DNA from: JBFLYZ01 sp040756415
Lineage (GTDB): Bacteria; Bacteroidota; Bacteroidia; JADZBD01
DNA length: 31,340 nt
Assembly: GCA_040756415.1 (NCBI GenBank)
Contig: JBFLYZ010000044.1
Location: forward strand, 1-31,340
Direction of reading: 5' to 3'
Notes under the pieces: generated by a model
Told to the model about the DNA's origin: nothing
Databases searched by the model: none
The model's input: the letters and a program-made list of their open reading frames with translations, nothing else
Part shown: positions 14,014 to 22,955 of the stretch, in pieces
How positions within the stretch are numbered: the first letter of the stretch is position 1
Layout: every line of letters starts with the position of its first letter
Position numbers and translations under genes: made by a program

Positions 14014-16496
14014 CAGTGCTGAATAACGATCTTCTTTGTTTCGCTGCCTGCCTGCAAGAAGTAGACTCCGCCAGGCAATTGGCCCAGCTCAATACGGTTA
14101 TCGCCTGCCGCTAACTGCCACGAGCCCACTTGCTCGCCAAGCGCGTTAAAGAGCAGGGCCTGGCATTCTTTCTCAATACCGCTTACCGTCACCTGGCCGC
14201 TTGCAGGATTAGGATACAGGTTGAGCGATGCCGGCTCAAACTCCGGCACCCCGGTCGGATTAAGCAGGCCCACTTTCATTCCGTTACCGAAACTGCTTAC
14301 CCACATCTCGTTGGGGTTATACGGGTTGAAGAACACGCGCTCCGGCTGGCGGAAAGGATAGCTCATCACCTGCGCGAAGGCGGGCGTGCCTGAATTGATG
14401 TTGCTGCTCATCCACAATCCCTGGTATTCGGTGGTAATGAATACCTGGTTGGGATTGCCCGGGTTGAACGTGCAGGAGGTAACACGGTCGAGCAGGGACC
14501 CGGTGAGCTTTGTCCAGGTGCTGCCCCGGTTGGTTGTTTTATACAATCCGCCCAATCCGTTGGGAGGCCCGCCCCATCCGCTAAAAACGCATACGTACCA
14601 GGTGTTCTGGAGCGGGTCGTTGGGATCGACCACGATATCTTTGGTCCAGTATTTCATCCCGGCATGCGACACATCCGTCCAGGAATTGGTATTGGGGTTA
14701 TAAATGAAGCAACCCGAGCTGGGTGTAAAAACAGTAGTCCTTCTTCCGGAGTAGGTGGCCACCAGGTTCCCATCGTTGAGCACCACCAGGCTGGCCGGGT
14801 GTTTCTCGGTGGCAGGCGGATCGGGGAGAAGGGTCCAGGTGGAACCGGCCAGGTTGTTCAGGTCATCGCAGCGGTACACACCGCCAACGCCATTCCCCCC
14901 GTTATAATGGATCACGCTGGCATAGGCCCTGTTCGGGTTATTGGGATCGAGGGCGATCCAGAACACGGGATGGTTGAAGAAGTGCAGTTGCGACCATGTG
15001 GCCCCGTTGTTAGCGGAGTACAGGATCTTACCCTGCGCGTCACTGGCATCGAGCAGGGCATCGGTAAGTCGCGTGCTCTGGTACATATCGTGGATATTGG
15101 AAGTGGCCATATACAGTATGCCGTTAGTTCCCTGCACGATACGGTACGATGTATTGGCGGTATGCCCTGTGTAATCGAAGGACCATTCATTGCCTCCGTC
15201 AACCGAGCGTATGCCCCTTATATCCGAATAGCAGGCCCACATAGCGCTGCTGTTTATCCAGTGCACCTGCCAGCAGGTGGTATTCTCGATACCTATGGAA
15301 TTGTAACTCTGATAGGGCGGTGTGGGTGAATTGGCCGGGTGCTGGTCAGCAACGTTGACATAGGCCTGCTGCCAGCCGGTGCCGCCATCATTGGATTTAT
15401 GCACAAAGCCGAAATCCCCGAATATGAGCACATCTTTATCGGTGGCGCACACATCAAATCCGAAAGGGCATTCTCCATAGCTCCAGCCCCTGTCTCCGCC
15501 CTGGCCGCTCCAGCCGGTGATGATGTTCTGGTTATTGGCTGTAATAAAGGTATTGATCCAGCTTGCGCCCGCATTGGTGGTCTTGAGCACGATGGGCACT
15601 GAATTGGTATTGCTGCCGGCCAGGTAAACGGTGCTGATATCGTTCTCCGCCATATCGATGAACATGGGATAATCGCTGGCCGTGATACCGGTCATTTTAG
15701 GCACCCAGTTACCCGATCCGTAATCACATGAATATACGCCCCGGTAAAAACCCCAGTAATCGCTGCCTACCACGCCTACATATACATCGTTCACATCGGC
15801 CGTCATGCAGAAGAAGCGGGTGGTGGATCCCACCCTGCCCGCGCAAAAGCTCCATATGCGCTCGTTGGCCGGCAGGCCGGTGAGCGGGGCTATCGTCCAC
15901 GTAGCGCCTCCGTTCGCAGACACCAGCACACCGTCATTTGTCCCGATATAAATGTTATTTCCGTCAAAGAACACGCCTCCCACCACGTTGCCGCTGCCCG
16001 TAAGCGCGGTGTGTATCTGCGTAAAGCTGGCGCCCCCGTTACCGGAAAAATGGATCTGGCCGTAATAGGAAATGATTACGCGGGCGGAATTATTGTAATC
16101 AGCATGGATGGTGTATGTATCTTCATTGGGATCGGGGTTGCCCGACAGGGTATTCCATGTAAACCCGTTATCGGTGCTTGTTACCGGGGTGCCTATATCG
16201 TTGATATAGCTGATGGAGTAGAGCAGGCCGGGAGTGGAGGTATAGCACACCTTCGAGCTGTGTCCGCCCATGAACTCGGTAAAATGCACCTGTGAATAAC
16301 TGAGGCCGAAATTGGTGGTATGAAAAAGCTCGCTCATGTCGCAGGCGATATAGTACTCGCTGCTGTTACCCGGGTTGATGCTGGGAGAAAACAGGGCGCC
16401 ACCGCCACCTATTCCGCGCGGGGCCCAGGTGGCGGGCTGAGCAGGGCAGAGCGTGAACCCGAAAAGAAAGCTTAAAATGAGTATACTTTTTTTCAT
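14013..16496 (-). CDS. Secreted BNR/VPS10-like beta-propeller protein with T9SS type A sorting domain
   Basis: An 827-residue exported protein. A signal peptide covers residues 1-19 (ILILSFLFGFTLCPAQ). The body has many Asp-box-like turns with the form S-x-D/N-G-G-x-T/S-W (STDNGFTWN, SANGGATWT, TTNAGASW, SNDGGTGWQ, SANNGATWSQ, TTNRGSTWTK), typical of sialidase, sortilin and GH74 xyloglucanase propellers. The start GIGGGGALFSPSINPGNSS and ACDMSELFHTTNFG recall GH74, but I cannot place the catalytic aspartates. The last roughly 75 residues, beginning LYPNPASGQ, form a T9SS type A domain. It lies 30 bases after the glycosylase stop, with TAACTTCG (16520-16513) as a possible -7 box. Confidence 0.85.
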   Translation of the reverse strand: MKKSILILSFLFGFTLCPAQPATWAPRGIGGGGALFSPSINPGNSSEYYIACDMSELFHTTNFGLSYSQVHFTEFMGGHSSKVCYTSTPGLLYSISYINDIGTPVTSTDNGFTWNTLSGNPDPNEDTYTIHADYNNSARVIISYYGQIHFSGNGGASFTQIHTALTGSGNVVGGVFFDGNNIYIGTNDGVLVSANGGATWTIAPLTGLPANERIWSFCAGRVGSTTRFFCMTADVNDVYVGVVGSDYWGFYRGVYSCDYGSGNWVPKMTGITASDYPMFIDMAENDISTVYLAGSNTNSVPIVLKTTNAGASWINTFITANNQNIITGWSGQGGDRGWSYGECPFGFDVCATDKDVLIFGDFGFVHKSNDGGTGWQQAYVNVADQHPANSPTPPYQSYNSIGIENTTCWQVHWINSSAMWACYSDIRGIRSVDGGNEWSFDYTGHTANTSYRIVQGTNGILYMATSNIHDMYQSTRLTDALLDASDAQGKILYSANNGATWSQLHFFNHPVFWIALDPNNPNRAYASVIHYNGGNGVGGVYRCDDLNNLAGSTWTLLPDPPATEKHPASLVVLNDGNLVATYSGRRTTVFTPSSGCFIYNPNTNSWTDVSHAGMKYWTKDIVVDPNDPLQNTWYVCVFSGWGGPPNGLGGLYKTTNRGSTWTKLTGSLLDRVTSCTFNPGNPNQVFITTEYQGLWMSSNINSGTPAFAQVMSYPFRQPERVFFNPYNPNEMWVSSFGNGMKVGLLNPTGVPEFEPASLNLYPNPASGQVTVSGIEKECQALLFNALGEQVGSWQLAAGDNRIELGQLPGGVYFLQAGSETKKIVIQH

Positions 16497-16512
16497 GGAG
16501 CGCGATTTCTAA

Positions 16513-16520
16513 CGAAGTTA
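16513..16520 (-). promoter_or_regulatory. Candidate -7 box upstream of the BNR-propeller gene
   Basis: TAACTTCG on the minus strand, one base off TAnnTTTG, lies 16 bases before the ATG at 16496. The same spacing is seen for other candidate boxes in the window. The 11-base palindrome TAACGAAGTTA containing it also lies upstream of recQ. Confidence 0.35.
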
Positions 16521-16526
16521 AGGATT

Positions 16527-17102
16527 TTAAAGACGTACAAAAAAACGGTACGGCAGCCTGGCGTCCTTTCCCGCATAATCAACGCCAATCCGCGGGCCTG
16601 CGGTGATCTCGTCATCCATGACCAGCACGCCCCGGTCTTCCAGCCATATCTCGTTGCCCAGCAGCGAAACCCCGGTATGGCGGGTAGTTATTCCCAGCGC
16701 CTGCGATACGGTGCCGGGGCCGCCAGCCGTTTTTGCATGCAACACCGTTTGCTTTCTTCTCTCCAGAATGGTCTCTATGCCGATCTCGGGCTTGACGGCC
16801 CGGATTAAAACCGCATGCGGAACGTCCGGCTTATTGGTAACGATATTAAACAGGTGATGTATTCCGTAACAGAGATACACGTAGGCCGTTCCGCCTTCGC
16901 TATACATGACCTCGGTGCGTTTTGTCCTCCTGCCCCCGTAGGCATGCGAGGCGCGATCGGTCACGCCCGCATAGGCTTCTGTCTCCGTGATGATGCCACC
17001 GGTAAGCCGGCCTTCAAAGCGCGTAAACAGGTATTTCCCCAGCAGCTCCCTGCTGACCAGCACCACATCGCTGCGGGTATAAAACTCCTTTTCCAGCTTC
17101 AT
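16527..17102 (-). CDS. 3-methyladenine DNA glycosylase (AAG/MPG family)
   Basis: A 191-residue base-excision repair enzyme that removes alkylated purines. The family signatures are visible: TGGIITETEAYAGVTDRASHAYGG with the catalytic glutamate, the tyrosine-rich AYVYLCYGIHHLFNIV, and the late GPRIGVDYAGKDARLPYRFFV. Length is standard for the bacterial MPG-like group. Its ATG overlaps the recQ stop by four bases (ATGA), so it is co-translated with the helicase. Confidence 0.94.
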   Translation of the reverse strand: MKLEKEFYTRSDVVLVSRELLGKYLFTRFEGRLTGGIITETEAYAGVTDRASHAYGGRRTKRTEVMYSEGGTAYVYLCYGIHHLFNIVTNKPDVPHAVLIRAVKPEIGIETILERRKQTVLHAKTAGGPGTVSQALGITTRHTGVSLLGNEIWLEDRGVLVMDDEITAGPRIGVDYAGKDARLPYRFFVRL

Positions 17103-19006
17103 TTTTCAGTCAGGCACAGCTTGTTCATCGCATCGTAATGCACTTCATGGTTATCCATCAGCCACTGCACCACTTTCAGCACTTTCTCTTCCCGGTGGTC
17201 GGGGATATGCTCCACCAGCTCTTTCAGCGTGAGGGTATGCATCGTGAGCATGTTCACGATCTCTTCCATGATCTGTTCGAACTCTTCGTGCGTAAATGTC
17301 CTTCTTTTTCTTTCCAGGCATACATCGCAATGCCCGCAATCCTGCGCTTCCGTTTCTCCGAAGTAGGCCAGCAGGGCGCGGCTGCGGCACAAATGGCTTT
17401 GCCCTGCATAATGGATCATCGCGTTCACGCGTTCCTCCGCTTTTTTCTTTCTCTCGCTGTAGATCTCTTTCGACAGCCGCAGATCTTTCGGGTTTTCGGT
17501 TTGCCGCAGAAAAATGATCCTGGGAAGATCGGTCTGGGGCTGGTAGCTCAGCAGGTCCAGCTTTTGAAAATACAAGAGCAGCTTCACCACATCGTCCACG
17601 CCCAGGCCGCTCCGCCTGGCCAGCTCCGGTTCGCTGATCCTGACGAACTCATCGAAAAGTCCGGAGTAGGAGCGCAGCATTAGTTTGAGGAACTCGTCAT
17701 ATTTAGGGTTGGCTACCTGGAACTTATAAAGCTCATCGCGGTGAACGCAAAAATGCACACGCGAAGGCTGGTGGATAGCTTCGGTTAGGGAGAGGGCGCC
17801 TTCCTTTTCCAGCAACTTCAGCGAATTGAATGCCGTTGCAGCGTTCAACTGGTATGTTTCGCAGAACAGGCTGATGTCGAAATCAAAGCTGCTGCCCTCC
17901 CCGGTGCCGATGGCGAGGTGAAAATAATTGATCAGCGCCTGGTAAACGCGCCTGATCTCTTCCGGATCAGGGAAGCTCTTTTGCACGTACGTTTCCAGCT
18001 CCGAGCGGTCGCTTTCGTTATAGAGCAGAACGGCATAGGCTTTTTTGCCGTCCCGTCCCGCCCGGCCTGCTTCCTGGAAATAAGCCTCAGGACAATCCGG
18101 GGGGTCGAGGTGCGCGACAAACCGTACGTCCGGCTTGTCGATCCCCATGCCGAAGGCATTGGTGCAAACGATCACGCGTGTTTTGTTCTCCATCCACCTG
18201 GCCTGCCTGGAGTCGCGCTGGATGGGGCTGAGGCCCGCATGATAATGATCGGCAATCACATTGTTGGCGTTCAGGAAATCGGCCACCTGTTTCGTGCGTT
18301 TGCGGTTACGCGTATACACGATGCCCGTGCCGCTGATGTTCCTGCATATTTTCAGCAGGCGCTGGAGCTTATCTTCAGCGTTCAGCACCACGTAGGCCAG
18401 GTTGCCGCGCGCGAAGCTCCTCTTCAGCACGTTCCTGCTCCTGAACAACAGCTTATCCTGAATGTCTTCCACCACCTGCGGAACGGCCGTAGCGGTAAGC
18501 GCCAGCACGGGTACGCCCGGCAGCAGCTCGCGCAGCTCGGCTAGCCTGAGGTAGCTCGGCCTGAAATCATAGCCCCATTGCGAGAGGCAGTGCGCCTCGT
18601 CCACGGTCAGCAAACACACCTTCATTTTTTTGACGCGGGCCCTGAAAATATCCGTGCCCAGGCGCTCGGGCGAGACGTACAGGAACTTGTAATTGCCGTA
18701 AACGCAGTTATCGAGCGCGATATCGATCTCCTTCCTGCTCATGGCCGATGTGACCGCTACCGCTTTGATCTCCCTGCGCTGGAGGTTCTCCACCTGGTCT
18801 TTCATGAGAGCAATGAGCGGGGATATGACAATACACACGCCTTCCTGCGCGAGCGTGGGCACCTGGAAACAAATGCTTTTGCCTCCCCCCGTAGGAAGAA
18901 GGGCCAGGGTATCCTCCTTTCTCAATACAGCGCGGATGATCTCTTCCTGTAATGGCCGGAAGGCATCATACCCCCAGTACTTCTTGAGCAGTTCGTGAAT
19001 GAGCAC
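17099..19006 (-). CDS. recQ: ATP-dependent DNA helicase RecQ
   Basis: A 635-residue 3'-5' DNA helicase. Walker A is in LLPTGGGKSICFQ (about 37-48), the DEAH box at 136-139 followed by CLSQWGYDFR, and the motif VI arginine finger in QEAGRAGRDG (311-320). The RQC zinc site appears as C540, C557, C560 and C563. There is no clear C-terminal HRDC domain. It is the shorter Bacteroidota form. The start is a GTG at 19006; a stop lies five codons upstream and no ATG is available. It shares a four-base overlap with the 3-methyladenine glycosylase downstream. Confidence 0.95.
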   Translation of the reverse strand: MLIHELLKKYWGYDAFRPLQEEIIRAVLRKEDTLALLPTGGGKSICFQVPTLAQEGVCIVISPLIALMKDQVENLQRREIKAVAVTSAMSRKEIDIALDNCVYGNYKFLYVSPERLGTDIFRARVKKMKVCLLTVDEAHCLSQWGYDFRPSYLRLAELRELLPGVPVLALTATAVPQVVEDIQDKLLFRSRNVLKRSFARGNLAYVVLNAEDKLQRLLKICRNISGTGIVYTRNRKRTKQVADFLNANNVIADHYHAGLSPIQRDSRQARWMENKTRVIVCTNAFGMGIDKPDVRFVAHLDPPDCPEAYFQEAGRAGRDGKKAYAVLLYNESDRSELETYVQKSFPDPEEIRRVYQALINYFHLAIGTGEGSSFDFDISLFCETYQLNAATAFNSLKLLEKEGALSLTEAIHQPSRVHFCVHRDELYKFQVANPKYDEFLKLMLRSYSGLFDEFVRISEPELARRSGLGVDDVVKLLLYFQKLDLLSYQPQTDLPRIIFLRQTENPKDLRLSKEIYSERKKKAEERVNAMIHYAGQSHLCRSRALLAYFGETEAQDCGHCDVCLERKRRTFTHEEFEQIMEEIVNMLTMHTLTLKELVEHIPDHREEKVLKVVQWLMDNHEVHYDAMNKLCLTEK

Positions 19007-19013
19007 AGTGTAA

Positions 19014-19021
19014 CGAAGTTA
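19014..19021 (-). promoter_or_regulatory. Candidate -7 box upstream of recQ
   Basis: TAACTTCG on the minus strand lies seven bases before the GTG start. A transcript from it would have almost no leader. It sits in the 11-base palindrome TAACGAAGTTA (19011-19021), also found at 16510-16520. It could be an operator rather than a promoter. Confidence 0.3.
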
Positions 19022-19036
19022 GGAAAATAGCCCGGA

Positions 19037-20446
19037 TCAGGAGACCGGCTCCAGGCCCAGCTCCTTTCCCTTCATCAGCATGAACTCGAAGGCCTTTTCA
19101 TAGTTGTTGGGGATCAGGCCATCGAGAATGGCTTCCCGTACAGCGTCCTTGATGATGCCTACGGTTTTGCTGGGAGGAATGCCGAAGGTCTTCATGACGA
19201 TCTCACCGGTGATGGGAGGCTGCCAGTTGCGTATCTTGTCCTTTTCTTCCACCTCTTTCAGCTTTTCCCTTACCAGCCTGAAATTCTTCAGGTACCGCTT
19301 CACCTTTTCGGGGTTCTTGGAGGTGATGTCGGCCTCGCAAAGCGCCATGAGGTCATCAATATCATCTCCCGCCTCGAAGAGCAGGCGCCTGATGGCCGAA
19401 TCGGTGACCTCGCTTTTGGCCAGGGCGATAGGGCGGAGGTGGAGCAGGACGAGCTTTTGCACGTATTTCATTTTTTCATTCAGCGGAAGCTTCAGCTCCG
19501 CGAATATCTTTGGCACCATGCGCGCTCCCTTATCCTCATGCCCGTGAAATGTCCAGCCATGGCCTTCCTCGAAGCGTTTGGTCTGGGGCTTGGCGATATC
19601 GTGCAGCACAGCGGCCCAGCGCAGCCACAGGTCATCGGTGTGCCGTGATATATTGTCCAGCACCTCGAGCGTATGGTAAAAATTATCCTTATGGCCTTTC
19701 CCTTCCATATGCTCTACGCCCTGCAGCAGCACCAGTTGCGGAAAGATATGGTGCAGCAGGCCGGAATCGAACAGGAGCTTAAAGCCGGCCGATGGAACAG
19801 GGGAGAGGATGATCTTGTTCAGCTCATCGGTGATCCGCTCCTTTGAAACGATGCGTATGCGTTCGCGGTTCTTTGCGATGGAATCGAACGATCTCTTTTC
19901 TATTTTAAAGCCGAGCTGCGAAGCGAAGCGTATGGCCCGCATCATGCGGAGGGGATCATCGGAATAGGTCGTATCGGGGTCGAGCGGAGTGCGAATGATC
20001 CTTGCGTCCAGGTCCTTCAGGCCGCCAAAAGGATCGAGCAGTTGGCCGTAGTTGCTCCCCGAAAGTGAAATGGCAAGGGCGTTGATGGTAAAATCCCTCC
20101 TGTTCTGGTCATCCTGCAGGGTGCCATTCTCCACGGCCGGCTTGCGCGAACTGCGGTCGTACGATTCTTTGCGGGCGCCCACGAACTCCAGGTCATAATC
20201 CCCGTACCTGATCTGCGCGGTGCCAAAATTTTTGAACACCGCCACCTTGTACGGTTCTCCCAGCTTCTCCTTGACCTTCAGGGCCAGTTCTATTCCGGAA
20301 CCCACGCATACAAAATCAATATCCTTGCAGGGCCGCTGAAGCAGGACGTCACGCACCCACCCGCCTATGACATAAGCCTCTATGCCCATTTCCCGCGCGC
20401 AGGCGGAAACGATACTGAAAACCGGGTGAGTGATGAGCTCTTTCAT
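19037..20446 (-). CDS. cca: CCA tRNA nucleotidyltransferase with HD domain
   Basis: A 469-residue class II nucleotidyltransferase that adds or repairs the tRNA 3' CCA. The head domain has GGWVRDVLL (28-36) and the metal-binding DID (42-44), then RRDFTINA (116-123) and DPLRMMRAIRFAS, which selects the base. An HD domain follows (HTLEVLDNISRH, and WAAVLHDIAKP with the HD pair at 282-283). This HD-containing version is the usual one in Bacteroidota. The tRNA-Lys gene in this window lacks an encoded CCA, consistent with need for this enzyme. The start overlaps the tsaC stop by four bases. Confidence 0.95.
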   Translation of the reverse strand: MKELITHPVFSIVSACAREMGIEAYVIGGWVRDVLLQRPCKDIDFVCVGSGIELALKVKEKLGEPYKVAVFKNFGTAQIRYGDYDLEFVGARKESYDRSSRKPAVENGTLQDDQNRRDFTINALAISLSGSNYGQLLDPFGGLKDLDARIIRTPLDPDTTYSDDPLRMMRAIRFASQLGFKIEKRSFDSIAKNRERIRIVSKERITDELNKIILSPVPSAGFKLLFDSGLLHHIFPQLVLLQGVEHMEGKGHKDNFYHTLEVLDNISRHTDDLWLRWAAVLHDIAKPQTKRFEEGHGWTFHGHEDKGARMVPKIFAELKLPLNEKMKYVQKLVLLHLRPIALAKSEVTDSAIRRLLFEAGDDIDDLMALCEADITSKNPEKVKRYLKNFRLVREKLKEVEEKDKIRNWQPPITGEIVMKTFGIPPSKTVGIIKDAVREAILDGLIPNNYEKAFEFMLMKGKELGLEPVS

Positions 20447-21009
20447 TTGCGTATGATCTTTATTTCGCCATTAGCTCCCAACTTAATGATAGACGAAGGC
20501 CTGGCCTGCTTTTGCTCCGCTTGTCTCCAGTTCACCACATGATCGACCGAACGGACGATGTCCGGGTGGATATCGCGAAAGCTGGCAGGCGCGGGTTCAC
20601 CACTCCTGTTCGCAGAAGTGGATACTACCGGCCTGCCGAACTGATGAATTAAGCGGCCGCAGAATTCATCGGCCGGTATACGCACCGCAACACTGCCGTT
20701 CTCGCCCAGCACGGCAGGCGCCAGGTTGATGCCGGTATCGTAAATGATGGTAAGGGGCGAGGCGGATTGCCCGATGAGGTCGCGGGCAATGGCCGGGACA
20801 TCATACACGTATTTCTGCAGCATGCGCTCATCGCTCACCAGTATGATAAAGCTTTTGGAGTCGGGCCTGTTCTTGATCAGGCATATCTTTTCAACCGCAT
20901 CCTGCCGGGTCGCATCGCATCCCAGTCCCCAGATGGTATCGGTAGGATAGAGGATGGTGCCGCCAGCCCGCAGCACTTCGATCGTTTTTTTTATCTCGTT
21001 CTCCATCAT
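20443..21009 (-). CDS. tsaC: Threonylcarbamoyl-AMP synthase (Sua5/YrdC/TsaC family)
   Basis: A 188-residue enzyme that makes threonylcarbamoyl-AMP from threonine, bicarbonate and ATP for the universal t6A tRNA modification. The family signature GGTILYPTDTIWGLGCDA, then IKNRPDSKSF, the strand SVAVRIPADEFC and the C-terminal STSANRSGEPAP are all present. The length is the single-domain YrdC type without the Sua5 tail. Two ATGs in a row (21009 and 21006) are possible starts. The gene overlaps its neighbours on both sides by four bases. Confidence 0.94.
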   Translation of the reverse strand: MMENEIKKTIEVLRAGGTILYPTDTIWGLGCDATRQDAVEKICLIKNRPDSKSFIILVSDERMLQKYVYDVPAIARDLIGQSASPLTIIYDTGINLAPAVLGENGSVAVRIPADEFCGRLIHQFGRPVVSTSANRSGEPAPASFRDIHPDIVRSVDHVVNWRQAEQKQARPSSIIKLGANGEIKIIRK

Positions 21010-22127
21010 GTTCCCTGGTACACGTGCATGAGCTGAGCGGCAATCCGTTCGGGGGCGAAGCCCAGAGCGTGCGCATATCCGGCCTCGGCCATCCTTGATC
21101 TTCTTTCGGGCGAGGCCAGGATAGCGTTGATCTCCGCTGCCAGCTCTTCCGCGTTCATCGGGTCTATATAGCTGCTGTGCGGACCGCCCGCCTCCGCGAA
21201 GCAGCCTCCACGCGTGGTGATAACAGGCACCCGGCTGGTCAGCGCCTCGAGCACAGGAATGCCGAAGCCCTCGAAAACAGAAGGGTAAATAAAAAGCTCG
21301 GCTCCCCGGTAAATGGCCGGCAGCTCTTCATTATTGACCTGGTCGGGCAGGAATATACGCGGCCCGAGCCCATATTCTTTTATCAAAGCGGCTACTTCGC
21401 TGAAATAGCCTTTTTTCTTTCCTACCGCCACGAGCGGAACGTCCTTTACCTCCCTTAGCGCTTTCACGACCGTGAGCAGGTTCTTTCTTTCTTCTATCGT
21501 CCCCACGTAGAGCAGGTAGCGTTCGGGCAGTTTGTACTTTTCCCGTATCCGGGCCGCCTCCGCGGCAGCGGGAGGTGAGTAAAACGCTTCGTTACAGCTC
21601 TGGTAGATCACTTTTATTTTCTTCTCAGGTATGCCGTAGAACTCCTGCAGGTCGCTTGCGGTCTGCCTGCTTACCGCCAGGATAAGGTCGGCCGCTGCAC
21701 AGGCCTTCCTGAACTTCTTATCGTAAATTTTCCGGTCGAGCGCGGGATAGAGCTCAGGATAGCGCAGGAAAATAAGGTCGTGGATCGTGACGATCTTCTT
21801 GCCACTGAACTTATGGATGTTGAAGGGCAGCTCATTGCTCAGGCCGTGATATACACCGGCCTGCGCCTGGTTGAGCAGCGGGGTAATGCCGTAGGAGCGC
21901 CAGCGCCCTCCCAGCTTTTTATCTATGAAATTATCGGGCGTGATCACGGAAACATTTTTTCGCTGGCCCAATGAGCGCGAAAAAGAGATGTCGCTGCGTT
22001 TGGTGGTATACAGCAGGTAATCATGCCCGGGAAAATAGCGGAACAGGGAGCTGAGCAAATTGCGCGAATAGTTTCCCAGGCCGCTTTGGTTCAGGAATGC
22101 ACGTTTTGCGTCAAATCCTATTTTCAT
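21006..22127 (-). CDS. Glycosyltransferase family 4 protein
   Basis: A 373-residue GT-B retaining glycosyltransferase. The N-terminal half has a glycine-rich acceptor turn (LNQSGLGNYSRNL) and IHDLIFLRYPELYP. The C-terminal half carries GTIEERKNL and the diagnostic E-x7-E motif EGFGIPVLEA (E286, E294) that contacts the nucleotide sugar. The family typically makes surface polysaccharide or lipopolysaccharide linkages; donor and acceptor are unknown. It lies five bases after the dapD stop and overlaps tsaC by four bases, with no other polysaccharide genes close by. Confidence 0.92.
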   Translation of the reverse strand: MKIGFDAKRAFLNQSGLGNYSRNLLSSLFRYFPGHDYLLYTTKRSDISFSRSLGQRKNVSVITPDNFIDKKLGGRWRSYGITPLLNQAQAGVYHGLSNELPFNIHKFSGKKIVTIHDLIFLRYPELYPALDRKIYDKKFRKACAAADLILAVSRQTASDLQEFYGIPEKKIKVIYQSCNEAFYSPPAAAEAARIREKYKLPERYLLYVGTIEERKNLLTVVKALREVKDVPLVAVGKKKGYFSEVAALIKEYGLGPRIFLPDQVNNEELPAIYRGAELFIYPSVFEGFGIPVLEALTSRVPVITTRGGCFAEAGGPHSSYIDPMNAEELAAEINAILASPERRSRMAEAGYAHALGFAPERIAAQLMHVYQGT

Positions 22128-22132
22128 GGCAA

Positions 22133-22939
22133 TTACACCGCTACGTCATAATCGCGCAGCGCGTTGTTGAGCGAGGTCTTCAGGTCGGTGCTCTCCTTTC
22201 TCTTTCCGATAATAAGCGCGCAGTTCACATTGTATTCGCCCGCGGCAAATTTTTTCGAATACGACCCGGGTATTACCACCGAGCGGGCCGGAACAAGGCC
22301 TTTATATTCCTTTGGAGCGGCTTCCGTCACATCGATGATCCGGGTCGACATGGTCAGCACCACATTGGCTCCCAGTACGGCCTGCTTTTCCACGCGCACG
22401 CCTTCCACTACGATGCAGCGCGAACCGATAAAGCAGCCATCCTCGATAATGACGGGCGCGGCCTGCACGGGTTCCAGCACACCGCCAATCCCCACTCCTC
22501 CGCTCAGGTGAACGTCCTTTCCTATCTGGGCGCATGATCCCACCGTGGCCCAGGTATCCACCATGGTGCCGCTATCGACATAGGCACCGATATTGACATA
22601 GCTGGGCATCATGATCACGCCTTTGGCCAGGTAGGCGCCATAACGGGCCACCGCATGCGGAACCACCCTGACCCCCAGTTTAGCATAATCCGATTTGAGC
22701 TTCATTTTGTCATGAAACTCCAGGGGACCCGCATGCAGGGTTTCCATACCCTGAATGGGAAAGTAGAGTATGACCGCCTTTTTCACCCACTCGTTCACCT
22801 GCCAGCCGCCCTCTTTCGGTTCGGCTACCCGCAAAACTCCCTTATCCAGGCGTTCGATGACTTCGCGTATGGCATCCTGGGTCTGCTTTTCTTTGAGCAG
22901 CTCGCGGTTGTTCCAGGCCGATTCGATGATGTTCTGCAT
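22133..22939 (-). CDS. dapD: 2,3,4,5-tetrahydropyridine-2,6-dicarboxylate N-succinyltransferase
   Basis: A 268-residue trimeric left-handed beta-helix enzyme of lysine and diaminopimelate synthesis. The N-terminal IIESAWNNRELL, the central YVNIGAYVDSGTMVDTWATVGSCAQIG, the GGVGIGGVLEP loop and the hexapeptide turns up to IIGKRK are family features. I choose the ATG at 22939, which gives the usual start and follows the -7 box by 17 bases. An upstream ATG at 22969 lies inside the promoter. It heads the long minus-strand run that includes the glycosyltransferase, tsaC and cca. Confidence 0.95.
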   Translation of the reverse strand: MQNIIESAWNNRELLKEKQTQDAIREVIERLDKGVLRVAEPKEGGWQVNEWVKKAVILYFPIQGMETLHAGPLEFHDKMKLKSDYAKLGVRVVPHAVARYGAYLAKGVIMMPSYVNIGAYVDSGTMVDTWATVGSCAQIGKDVHLSGGVGIGGVLEPVQAAPVIIEDGCFIGSRCIVVEGVRVEKQAVLGANVVLTMSTRIIDVTEAAPKEYKGLVPARSVVIPGSYSKKFAAGEYNVNCALIIGKRKESTDLKTSLNNALRDYDVAV

Positions 22940-22955
22940 AATGCTGTTTAATGCG

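Noticed and set aside
14664..15329. A 221-residue open frame on the plus strand
   Set aside because: Antisense to the propeller gene; its composition simply mirrors the repeated Asp-box codons.
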